From positions 43,145 to 107,144 of the forward strand of contig CALMPJ010000038.1 of assembly GCA_937871585.1 (NCBI GenBank): a stretch of 64,000 nt of DNA. The letters are read 5' to 3'. The number at the start of each line of letters is the position of its first letter. The stretch's first letter is position 1. This document shows, piece by piece, positions 41,261-49,282 of the stretch. The DNA comes from an uncultured Acidobacteriota bacterium. GTDB lineage: Bacteria > Acidobacteriota > Blastocatellia > Pyrinomonadales > Pyrinomonadaceae. The position numbers and the translations under genes were made by a program. Under the pieces are notes generated by a model that was given only the letters and a program-made list of their open reading frames with translations, ran no database searches and was not told the origin of the DNA.

Positions 41261-41487
41261 TCGGAATCGAATTCAACAAATCGAACCGGAATGTTTCGCC
41301 TTTGGTATGTCGGAAACGGAAGTCCGCTAATTGCCCAGGCTTGACGGCTCAAAACCGCCGCGAGCGAGACCGCCTCGGCTCCAAACGTCGGACTCGGATC
41401 AATGTCAGAGTCTTCAAGACTGCATCGCGTGATCACCATTTGCCGACTTCGTTGCTTTGCTCTCTCAATTCGGCCACTATCGTCCAT
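41257..41487 (-). CDS. Small partner protein of the second nucleotidyltransferase module
   Basis: The 76-residue protein (RIERAKQRSRQMVITRCSLE, then AVSLAAVLSRQAWAISGLPF) precedes the nucleotidyltransferase and overlaps it by four bases, so the two are translationally coupled. I do not recognise its family. It is the candidate antitoxin of the pair, by position only. Confidence 0.6.
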   Translation of the reverse strand: MDDSGRIERAKQRSRQMVITRCSLEDSDIDPSPTFGAEAVSLAAVLSRQAWAISGLPFPTYQRRNIPVRFVEFDSE

Positions 41488-41534
41488 AAAAGATATTATA
41501 CTTCAAGCTAAGCGTCATTGGTTAGATTAAATCT

Positions 41535-42917
41535 ATGTCAGAAGTTATCGTCGCATTAGCAACTCCAAACGGCCGCAGCGGTGTTGGCGTAATTCGCATC
41601 AGCGGCGAACGTGCACTTAGTATTCTGCGCGACTTGGTTGACGACGAGGCATTCTCGCCGAATGCCAGAAACGCGTACTTTAGACAATTACTCGACCCCG
41701 AAACACACGATCCGGTCGATAATGTTCTGGTCACGTATTTCAAGGCCCCAAACTCGTTTACCGGCGAAGACGTTGTTGAGATAAGTTGTCATGGTTCACC
41801 AGTTTTGCTTCGGCAGGTGTTGGATGTTTGTTTATCGCTTGGAGCCAGAATGGCTGAACCCGGCGAGTTTTCGCTCCGTGCGGTATCAAACAGTAAGATT
41901 GACCTTTCCGAAGCCGAAGCGATACGTGATCTGATCGACGCCCAGACCACGGCGTCTGCTCGACAGGCTGTTCGGCAGATGCGAGGTGAGTTGTCTCTTA
42001 GATTGCAGCCGTTGAAAGACGACCTGCTCAATGTCATCGTATTGCTCGAATCTGCCCTAGAGTTTGTCGAAGATGACCTGCCGGCGAACCAGCTTGAGGA
42101 TGTTACCAGGCGGCTCAATACGGTCGCTGATGACGCGCGTCGTCTGGCGGATACATTTCGAGCCGGACATTTAATACGCGATGGCATCAAGGTCGCGATC
42201 GTTGGGCAGCCGAATGTCGGTAAGTCTAGTCTTTTCAACTACTTACTCGGACATGATCGTGCCATCGTAACTGATATTGCCGGCACTACGCGCGATCAAT
42301 TGTATGAACGCCTCGAGGTATTCGGTGTTCCTGTATCACTCATCGATACTGCGGGTTTGCGTGAATCTGATGATGTCGTCGAAGCGATCGGCGTCGAACG
42401 ATCAAAAGCCGTAATGGCCGATGCAGATGTCGTTGTCGTATTGCTCGACGCGAGTGAGCAAACGTCTGATGAAGACCGCCAGATCTTGAATGACGTCAAG
42501 GAGCTGAACTTCGTGGTTGCGCTGAACAAGATCGACAAAGTTCCGTCGACAGACGTCGATCATATGATAGCCGCCAAGAATTCGCATTTTGCGACTATAC
42601 GAGATCGGATCATTCCTATCTCTGCGAAAACGGGCGAGGGTATCGACGAACTCAAGAGATCATTGGTCGACCCATCAGTTGCCGATCAGCTTTCGTCTTC
42701 GGGATTTCTAATTTCAGACGCAAGACACCACGACCTTTTGTTACGAACATATTCCGAGATCGAAGCATCGATTAGCGATCTTTCTGCCGGAACGAGCGAA
42801 GAGATCGTCTTGGTCGGGCTTCACAATGCGCTTAAGTATCTTGGAGAGATTACTGGTGAAACAACAACGGAAGATATGCTAACACGTGTGTTTTCAACGT
42901 TTTGCATTGGAAAGTAG
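41535..42917 (+). CDS. mnmE: tRNA modification GTPase MnmE
   Basis: The 460-residue protein has the N-terminal folate-binding domain (EVIVALATPNGRSGVGVIRI), a helical domain, the inserted G domain with the P-loop GQPNVGKSSLFNYLLG, the DTAG motif and NKID, and the C-terminal FCIGK motif with its catalytic cysteine. With MnmG it makes the 5-(carboxymethyl)aminomethyl modification of wobble uridine in tRNA. mnmG follows 94 bases downstream. Confidence 0.97.
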   Translation: MSEVIVALATPNGRSGVGVIRISGERALSILRDLVDDEAFSPNARNAYFRQLLDPETHDPVDNVLVTYFKAPNSFTGEDVVEISCHGSPVLLRQVLDVCLSLGARMAEPGEFSLRAVSNSKIDLSEAEAIRDLIDAQTTASARQAVRQMRGELSLRLQPLKDDLLNVIVLLESALEFVEDDLPANQLEDVTRRLNTVADDARRLADTFRAGHLIRDGIKVAIVGQPNVGKSSLFNYLLGHDRAIVTDIAGTTRDQLYERLEVFGVPVSLIDTAGLRESDDVVEAIGVERSKAVMADADVVVVLLDASEQTSDEDRQILNDVKELNFVVALNKIDKVPSTDVDHMIAAKNSHFATIRDRIIPISAKTGEGIDELKRSLVDPSVADQLSSSGFLISDARHHDLLLRTYSEIEASISDLSAGTSEEIVLVGLHNALKYLGEITGETTTEDMLTRVFSTFCIGK

Positions 42918-43011
42918 AGTCCAAAATTTCCTCGCTACTAAATCATTACTAGCGCTATTGGTATCAATTGGTTAAAATTCAGAGTTTCGCCATCGTTGGC
43001 GAGATCGAGTT

Positions 43012-44892
43012 ATGTTCGACGAGAAGTTTGACGTCATTGTGATCGGAGCGGGACATGCAGGCTGCGAAGCGGCCTCAGCTGCTGCGCGCCTCGGTGCCGA
43101 GACTGCACTTGTGACGCTAAATCTCGATCTGATTGGCCAGATGTCGTGTAATCCGGCAGTTGGAGGTATTGCTAAGGGTCACGTTGTTCGTGAAATAGAC
43201 GCACTGGGCGGCATTATGGGTCGCGTAATTGATAGGACGGGAATCCAATTTCGACTGTTGAACCGTTCGCGAGGCCCGGCAGTACGTTCGCCAAGGGCAC
43301 AGGCGGACCGCAGTTTGTACCGAACAGAGATGCGTCGTGTCTTGGAAGCGACTCCGAATCTGCATCTGCGACAAGGTGTTATTGTTGACCTAATTGTTGA
43401 GAACAATAGGGTTATAGGTGTTGAACTTCAGGATTCACGACGATTTAGTGCCAAGAATGTGGTGGTTGCGACTGGAACGTTCCTAAATGGTACGATCCAC
43501 ACCGGCGACAAGACCTTCTCTGCAGGACGCGCCGGAGAACCTGCTTCGATCGAATTAGCGGAAAGTCTAAAACGGCTCGGATTTCCCGTCGGACGCCTCA
43601 AAACAGGAACCCCGCCGCGGCTAGATGGTCGGACGATAGATTGGGACGCGTTTACTCCGCAAGAGGAAGATGCCAACGCGGTTCCGTTTTCGTTTGCAAC
43701 AGAAAAACTTGAAAGCGACAAGATCAAGTGTTACATCGGATATACGACGCAAGAGGTTCATGATGCGATTCGCGGTAACTTGCATCGTTCGCCTTTATAT
43801 TCAGGCAAGATCCAAGGTATCGGTCCGCGTTACTGCCCGTCGATCGAGGACAAAGTAGTTAAGTTTGGTGAGAAGAATCGTCACCAACTTTTTCTTGAGC
43901 CCGAAGGCACGAATACAAACGAAGTCTATCTGAACGGCTTTTCGACCTCATTGCCGTCGGATCTACAGCAGGAATTGCTGAACCTTATCGAAGGATTTAG
44001 GGATGTCAAGATCATTCGGCCGGGATACGCGATCGAATACGATTTTGTCGATCCTCGGGAATTGTCGCCGACTATGGCAACTACGCGAATGTCGGGGCTT
44101 TTCTTTGCCGGACAGATCAACGGAACAACGGGTTACGAAGAAGCTGCGTGCCAAGGGTTTCTTGCCGGCGTAAATGCTGCATTCGAATCGCAAGGCCGAT
44201 CGCCGTTCATTCTCGGCCGTAACGAAGCTTATATCGGTGTACTTGCTGACGACTTGATCCGACACGGCGTCGATGAGCCGTATCGCTTGTTTACATCGCG
44301 CGCAGAGTCACGATTGACGTTGCGACATGATAATGCGGATTCGCGGTTGATTGCAAAAGGCCGTGAGATCGGCTTGATCGGCGACGCCGATTGGGATCGG
44401 TTCTCGGCTAAACGGGATCGGATCGCGAGTTTACGATACGCTCTCGAAAGTACGCGCATCAAGCGGTCGATGCCTGAGTACGCGGCACTATCTAGCCTGA
44501 TCGGTGCCGATCTCGGTGATTCTGTGACATTAGCCAATTTAGCAGTGCGAAACGGAATAACGCACGAGGTCGTTTCGAAATTGCTGCCGACTGAACTTCA
44601 GTCAGACTTGATCGGTTCCGAGCTTGAGTCTGCATTGGCGGATTCGATGTATAGCGGATACGTTGCTAAACAAGATGCCGCCAATCAGCGCGTGAACAAA
44701 CATGATGCGTTGAAAGTGCCTGCAACCTACAGTTTTGCAAACATCAGCGGGCTTTCGAACGAGATGGTCGAACGTCTTGAACGAGCAAAACCTCAAACAT
44801 TTGGCCAGGTTCGCACCATTTCCGGGCTTACGCCGGCGGCAATTTCTACAGTTCTAGTTCATTTGACAGCCGAAACTGGTTCCCAAAACTAA
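43012..44892 (+). CDS. mnmG: tRNA uridine 5-carboxymethylaminomethyl modification enzyme MnmG
   Basis: The 626-residue flavoprotein has the FAD-binding motif VIVIGAGHAGCEAASAAARL, the GidA signatures MSCNPAVGGIAKGHVVREID and RSRGPAVRSPRAQADR, and GLFFAGQINGTTGYEEAACQ. It works with MnmE on tRNA wobble uridines. The order mnmE-mnmG-parA-parB is classical near bacterial origins. rsmG, often between mnmG and parA, is absent here. Confidence 0.97.
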   Translation: MFDEKFDVIVIGAGHAGCEAASAAARLGAETALVTLNLDLIGQMSCNPAVGGIAKGHVVREIDALGGIMGRVIDRTGIQFRLLNRSRGPAVRSPRAQADRSLYRTEMRRVLEATPNLHLRQGVIVDLIVENNRVIGVELQDSRRFSAKNVVVATGTFLNGTIHTGDKTFSAGRAGEPASIELAESLKRLGFPVGRLKTGTPPRLDGRTIDWDAFTPQEEDANAVPFSFATEKLESDKIKCYIGYTTQEVHDAIRGNLHRSPLYSGKIQGIGPRYCPSIEDKVVKFGEKNRHQLFLEPEGTNTNEVYLNGFSTSLPSDLQQELLNLIEGFRDVKIIRPGYAIEYDFVDPRELSPTMATTRMSGLFFAGQINGTTGYEEAACQGFLAGVNAAFESQGRSPFILGRNEAYIGVLADDLIRHGVDEPYRLFTSRAESRLTLRHDNADSRLIAKGREIGLIGDADWDRFSAKRDRIASLRYALESTRIKRSMPEYAALSSLIGADLGDSVTLANLAVRNGITHEVVSKLLPTELQSDLIGSELESALADSMYSGYVAKQDAANQRVNKHDALKVPATYSFANISGLSNEMVERLERAKPQTFGQVRTISGLTPAAISTVLVHLTAETGSQN

Positions 44893-44900
44893 CCGTCCAG

Positions 44901-44962
44901 AATTGTGGTACGTACCACAATTCGTAAAGCATGAGTCGAAATTGTGGTACGTACCACAATTT
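44901..44962. promoter_or_regulatory. Two identical 22-bp palindromes before parA (parS-like or operator)
   Basis: Two perfect 22-bp palindromes lie at 44901-44922 and 44940-44961, with core TGTGGTACGTACCACA and centres 39 bases apart. The 16-base core matches the usual parS palindrome TGTTTCACGTGAAACA at ten positions, including the central ACGT. Their place between mnmG and parA fits either a ParB-binding site or an operator for parAB autoregulation. An additional TTAGCGCGAAATTTGTGCTAA imperfect dyad follows at about 44973-44993. Confidence 0.6.
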
Positions 44963-45016
44963 GCGCTTCGAATTAGCGCGAAATTTGTGCTAATTTCGTT
45001 ATTCGAAGTAGATAAA

Positions 45017-45778
45017 ATGGGAAAGATCATCGCAGTTGCCAACCAAAAAGGCGGCGTCGGAAAAACAACAACGTCGGTTAACCTTGCCGCCGCACTGGCA
45101 TTATCAGATCGAAAAGTTCTACTCGTCGATGCTGATCCGCAGGCAAATGCCACATCCGGAGCAGGAATACAACGCGGCATTCAACGTAAGAACCTTTATG
45201 ATGCGATCGTTTCTGGCCAGTCGATCCGCGAAATGGTTTTGCCAACTGAAATTCCGATGCTTTGGGTTTTACCGTCTGACAAAAATCTAGCCGGAGCTGA
45301 GATCGAACTGGTCGATGCAGAAAACCGCAGTTTTGCACTGAAGAATCTGCTTTCTGATGTTCGCGACTACTTTCATTACATCATTATTGATTGCCCGCCA
45401 TCGTTGGGCCTGTTGACGTTGAACGGACTCACCGCCGCTGATTCGCTTTTGGTCCCGATACAATGTGAATACTATGCTCTCGAAGGTGTGACGGAGCTTT
45501 TTGAAACACTCGCACGACTTCGCAGGGAATTGAACCCCGAACTTACGATCGAGGGCCTGTTACTCACGATGTACGATGTATCGACCAATCTTTCGTCAGC
45601 TGTGGCCAAAGACCTTCGAGATTTTTATGGTTCGCAAGTTCTAAACACGGTGATCCCGCGGAATGTTCGGCTTGCCGAGGCACCGAGCCACGGCAAACCG
45701 ATAATGCTATACGATCCGCGTTCGAAAGGGGCAGAGGCGTACATCCAACTTGGAAAGGAGATAATCAGTCATGGCTAG
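45017..45778 (+). CDS. parA: Chromosome partitioning ATPase ParA (Soj)
   Basis: The 253-residue protein has the deviant Walker A KGGVGKTTTSVNLAAALA, switch region LLVDADPQANATSG and HYIIIDCPPSLGLLTLNGL, all ParA/Soj features. It drives segregation of origin regions together with ParB. I chose the ATG at 45017; the frame stays open to 44903, but the extra residues only translate the two palindromes. parB overlaps by eight bases. Confidence 0.96.
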   Translation: MGKIIAVANQKGGVGKTTTSVNLAAALALSDRKVLLVDADPQANATSGAGIQRGIQRKNLYDAIVSGQSIREMVLPTEIPMLWVLPSDKNLAGAEIELVDAENRSFALKNLLSDVRDYFHYIIIDCPPSLGLLTLNGLTAADSLLVPIQCEYYALEGVTELFETLARLRRELNPELTIEGLLLTMYDVSTNLSSAVAKDLRDFYGSQVLNTVIPRNVRLAEAPSHGKPIMLYDPRSKGAEAYIQLGKEIISHG

Positions 45779-46631
45779 ACAACCCCTTGGTCGCGGTTTG
45801 AGTGCATTGATGGGCGAGGTTCCGGCTCGTAGCGAGGAAACGGTGGCGACTAACGAGTTGGATATCGATCTGATCGAACCAAATCCCGAACAGCCGCGTA
45901 CGCGTTTTGCCGAGGAGAACCTCAATGAACTTGCCGCATCGATCCGTGCAAACGGAATTGTCCAGCCGGTCGTCGTTCGAAAGCTCGGAAATCGGTATCA
46001 GATCGTCGCCGGCGAACGCCGTTGGCGGGCCGCTCAGTTGGCGGAAATGCGGCGCGTGCCGGTCGTTGTCAAAGATGTTTCTGACGACAAGATGCTTGAG
46101 ATCGCGTTGATCGAGAACATTCAGCGTCATGAATTAAACCCGATCGAAGAAGCAAAGGCGTATCGCAAACTTATTGATAACATTGGACTTACACAGGAAG
46201 AAGTCTCGGCACGTATCGGCAAAGAGCGTTCTCTGATCGCGTCGTCAATACGTCTTCTCAAGCTTTCAGATCGAGTTCAGCGCCTTATCATCGACGGTAA
46301 GCTTTCGTTCAGCCACGGGCGGGCTTTGCTTTTGACGGACGATCAGCAAGTCCAGAATCTGGTTGCTCAGCGAGTGATCGATGAATCTCTTTCGGTTCGT
46401 GCGACTGAAGCAGCGGTAAAGAAAGGTTTGGCCGGCAATCGAGATAACAAAAAAACGATGCCGGCCAGAACGACCGATCCAAACGTTAAGATCGCGGAAA
46501 CCAAGTTGATGCGTCATCTTGGGACCAACGTAAAGATCCTTTCAAAGCATGGTTCTGCGACCGGAAAGATCGAGATCGAGTATTACAGTAACGACGATCT
46601 CGACCGTATCTATCAGGCAATTTTGAAGTAA
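45771..46631 (+). CDS. parB: Chromosome partitioning protein ParB (Spo0J)
   Basis: The 286-residue protein has the N-terminal LGRGLSALMGE motif, the CTP-binding ParB/Srx fold (QPRTRFAEENLNELAASIRA, IVAGERRWRAAQLAEMR, ALIENIQRHELNPIEEAKAY) and the helix-turn-helix region GLTQEEVSARIGKERSLIAS. It binds parS sites near the origin and spreads as a CTP-dependent clamp. The parS site of this organism may differ from the common form (see the palindromes at 44901). Confidence 0.96.
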   Translation: MARQPLGRGLSALMGEVPARSEETVATNELDIDLIEPNPEQPRTRFAEENLNELAASIRANGIVQPVVVRKLGNRYQIVAGERRWRAAQLAEMRRVPVVVKDVSDDKMLEIALIENIQRHELNPIEEAKAYRKLIDNIGLTQEEVSARIGKERSLIASSIRLLKLSDRVQRLIIDGKLSFSHGRALLLTDDQQVQNLVAQRVIDESLSVRATEAAVKKGLAGNRDNKKTMPARTTDPNVKIAETKLMRHLGTNVKILSKHGSATGKIEIEYYSNDDLDRIYQAILK

Positions 46632-46655
46632 TTTTAGGTAATAGGAGGTGTCGCG

Positions 46656-47675
46656 GTGAAACAGCGTCTTACACAGATGGTGTCGTGTGCGGGTTGAGTG
46701 GCCAAACTCGCTCCTAGCGACCTGGCTCAAGTCTTGAGTCGGCTACCAAAACAAACGTCTGATAACGTGATCGTTGGGTTTGATACCAGCGATGACGCAG
46801 GAGTTCTGCGCCTTAACGAAGATACCGCTTTGGTTCAGACAGTTGACTTCTTTACGCCTGTTGCCGACGATCCTCGGATGTATGGCCGCATCGCCGCCAT
46901 CAACTCGCTTAGCGATGTTTACGCGATGGGCGGAACGCCGATATCGGCGTTATCGATCGTGTGCTATCCGCAAAAAGGTGATTGGGACGTGCTCGGTGAG
47001 ATACTTGCCGGCGGGCAAGAGGCTATGACCGAAGCCGGCGTTGTGGTCATCGGCGGCCATTCCGTCGACGATCAGGAAATGAAGTTCGGTTATGCCGTGA
47101 CCGGTACAATTCATCCTGATAATGTGTTTACTAATGCAGGAGCGATTGCAGGTGAAGTCATAGTATTGACCAAACCGATAGGCACCGGTGCGATCAATAC
47201 TGCGATCAAGAAGGAGATCGCTGATGCCGAAACGGAAAAAGCAGCTCTCGATAACATGGCAATGTCATCGGTAGCGGCGTCAAAAGCAATGGTGAGCGTC
47301 GGTGCTTCTGCCTGTACGGACATCACAGGTTTTGGCTTGATAGGCCATACATATGAGCTCGCGAAAGCGAGTAGTATCACTGTAACTATTGATTCTAAAG
47401 CAGTTCCGCTGTTGCCGAATGTGTTAGAATTGATCTCACGGGGTATGTTGACGCGTGGTGATAAGAATAATCGTGCGTATGTCGGCGACACCGTCGCAAT
47501 CGATATTGGCGTTTCAGCCGAGATGCAGAGTGCGTTGTTCGACCCACAAACGTCCGGCGGTTTGCTAATTTCGATGGCCGAGGAAAAGGTATCTGAATAT
47601 TTAAGCCAAGTTCCCAACGCAAAGGTAATTGGCCGCGTCAGCGAGTTTGACGGTAAGTTAGTTCGTATTTTGTAA
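46656..47675 (+). CDS. selD: Selenophosphate synthetase, itself a selenoprotein (in-frame UGA at codon 14)
   Basis: The gene starts at a GTG at 46656 with AGGAGGTG just upstream. The N-terminus reads MKQRLTQMVSCAG-U-VAKLAP, with the UGA at 46695-46697 at the position of the catalytic Cys/Sec and followed three residues later by the essential lysine (U-V-A-K). The body is typical: VGFDTSDDAGVLRLNEDTAL, INSLSDVYAMGGTPISALSI and DPQTSGGLLISM. The 339-residue enzyme makes selenophosphate from selenide and ATP. A hairpin suitable as SECIS follows the UGA. A simple caller would start it at the GTG at 46698 and lose the catalytic site. Confidence 0.93.
46724..46740 (+). promoter_or_regulatory. Candidate bacterial SECIS hairpin in selD
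   Basis: A six-pair stem (GGCTCA/TGAGTC) with the five-base loop AGTCT begins 26 bases after the UGA codon at 46695. A G at the second loop position and this distance match the known demands of SelB for bacterial SECIS elements. Confidence 0.65.
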
Positions 47676-48077
47676 ATGTTTCTGTTCATTCTCGAATCAA
47701 TCGGTACGGCCGAACTTTTGGTGATAGGCATCATCGCGCTCATCTTTCTTGGGCCGCGACGTTTGCCGGAGATCGCTCGTAAGATCGGCAAGATCATGGC
47801 CGAGTTTCGCGGGACGGCGAATGATTTCAAGCAAACTTGGGAGCGAGAGGTTGATATCGAAGAAGATCTAAAGTCACTTTCGATCGAATCTATGGAACAG
47901 AAAACCGTTCCGCGAATGGAGGCTTCGCCGCCGCTCAACATTCCTGAGGAACCGACGCTGCCTGAGGTACGTCAGGTCGAAATGCCGAGCTCGATCGAAT
48001 CTGTGGGCGAAATGGCCGAGGAAAAACCGTCCGAATTGCCGCGAGATGAGCCAAATGGAAAGGAGACTTGGCTATAA
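47676..48077 (+). CDS. tatA: Sec-independent protein translocase TatA/TatB
   Basis: The 133-residue protein has the N-terminal membrane helix ESIGTAELLVIGIIALIFLG, the GPRRLPEIARKIGKIMAEFR amphipathic helix and a long acidic, proline-rich tail. The length and the GPRRLPE sequence lean toward TatB-like, but single TatA/B proteins are common in this lineage. It starts directly after the selD stop and ends directly before tatC (TAAATG in both cases). The PhoX-like protein at 2954 and the flavin oxidase at 56317 are likely substrates. Confidence 0.92.
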   Translation: MFLFILESIGTAELLVIGIIALIFLGPRRLPEIARKIGKIMAEFRGTANDFKQTWEREVDIEEDLKSLSIESMEQKTVPRMEASPPLNIPEEPTLPEVRQVEMPSSIESVGEMAEEKPSELPRDEPNGKETWL

Positions 48078-49142
48078 ATGGTTGAAGGCGAGATCAAAGA
48101 TCGACTCGAATCTAGCGGCCAGATGTCTTTTCTCGAGCATCTGGACGAACTGCGTAAGAGGCTCGTAAACTCTGTCATCATTATAGTTATCGCGTTTTTG
48201 GGCTGCTGGTTCGTGTCCGACACCATCTACAATTTTCTTAGTGTCCCGATCAGACAGGCATTGTCCGAAGCTTCTCGAAACAACCTTGGGGTTACCGGAA
48301 CCAGCGGAAATGAGCAGTTGTTGCCGATAGCGGCTCTCAAAGAAGGTGACAGTGGTCGGTACACGTTTGATCAAGCAACTAAGATCGGTCCGGCAGTCAT
48401 TCTGGCCGGTGCTTCGGTTTCGGCAAAAGTTGGCCGCGATGCCGAAGGCAAGCTCGGGCTTTTCACGACTGAGACCTTGTTCACCAACAACACGATCGTG
48501 CCTGCGGGGATCAAATTGCCCTTGGAATTCACGGATTCGGCCGTCGCGAAGCCCAACGCCGATGAGCGAATGGTCGTTACTACGGCACAAGAACAATTCA
48601 CTTTATATGTGACGGTTTCGTTGTACGCAGCCATTGCGATATCGATACCGTTGTTGCTCTTTCAGCTTTGGATGTTCATTTCGCCGGCTTTGTATGCACA
48701 TGAACGCTCGTATGTTACTCCATTCATTGGACTTTCGAGCGTGGCATTTGTGCTCGGAGCGGCTTTTGCATACTACATATTGTTTCCTCCTGCGGCGAGT
48801 TATCTGCTAAATCTTGGCGGAGGCGAATTTCAGCTATTATTGCGAGCGACTGACTATTTCGATCTGATCACGATCATCATGCTCGCAATGGGCGTGATAT
48901 TTCAGATGCCAGCGGTCACATACGTACTTGCGCGTATCGGTATCGTCTCTGCCGGACTGCTAGTTCGCAGCTGGAAGATAGCTATTGTTGTCATCTTGAT
49001 CGTAGCTGCGGTCGTGTCGCCAACGGGCGACATTCCGAACCTGATGTTATTTGCCGCGCCGATGTTTGCACTTTATATTGTTTCGATATTCATCGCCTGG
49101 CTGTTCGGCAAGAAACGAACGCCCGATGCCAAGACCGTCTGA
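48078..49142 (+). CDS. tatC: Sec-independent protein translocase TatC with a large loop insertion
   Basis: The 354-residue protein has the TatC start MSFLEHLDELRKRLVNSVII, then six membrane helices, including PLLLFQLWMFISPALYAHER, FVLGAAFAYYILFPPAASYL and PAVTYVLARIGIVSAGLLV, followed by VVSPTGDIPNLMLFAAPMFA. TatC is the twin-arginine receptor. Between helix 1 and helix 2 an insertion of about 80-100 residues (about residues 60-160) enlarges the first periplasmic loop; most TatC proteins have about 250 residues. Confidence 0.95.
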   Translation: MVEGEIKDRLESSGQMSFLEHLDELRKRLVNSVIIIVIAFLGCWFVSDTIYNFLSVPIRQALSEASRNNLGVTGTSGNEQLLPIAALKEGDSGRYTFDQATKIGPAVILAGASVSAKVGRDAEGKLGLFTTETLFTNNTIVPAGIKLPLEFTDSAVAKPNADERMVVTTAQEQFTLYVTVSLYAAIAISIPLLLFQLWMFISPALYAHERSYVTPFIGLSSVAFVLGAAFAYYILFPPAASYLLNLGGGEFQLLLRATDYFDLITIIMLAMGVIFQMPAVTYVLARIGIVSAGLLVRSWKIAIVVILIVAAVVSPTGDIPNLMLFAAPMFALYIVSIFIAWLFGKKRTPDAKTV

Positions 49143-49282
49143 AATCGCTGAAAGTGCGCGTAATACAACCATTTAGCTCATTCAACGCATCTTGAATAAT
49201 TGAGCGTTTAAGCCTAAAATCTATTCAGTTTGCTATTAAGAAGGACATATGTCCGCAGCAACGACTAGCAGGAGTTTTGGTT

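Noticed and set aside
44903..45016. Longer parA start giving 38 extra residues
   Set aside because: The extra residues are just translations of the two palindromes (WYVPQF twice). The ATG at 45017 begins the conserved ParA sequence.
46698..46700. GTG at 46698 as start of selD
   Set aside because: It lies directly after the in-frame UGA and would remove the catalytic position; the AGGAGG site fits the GTG at 46656 instead.
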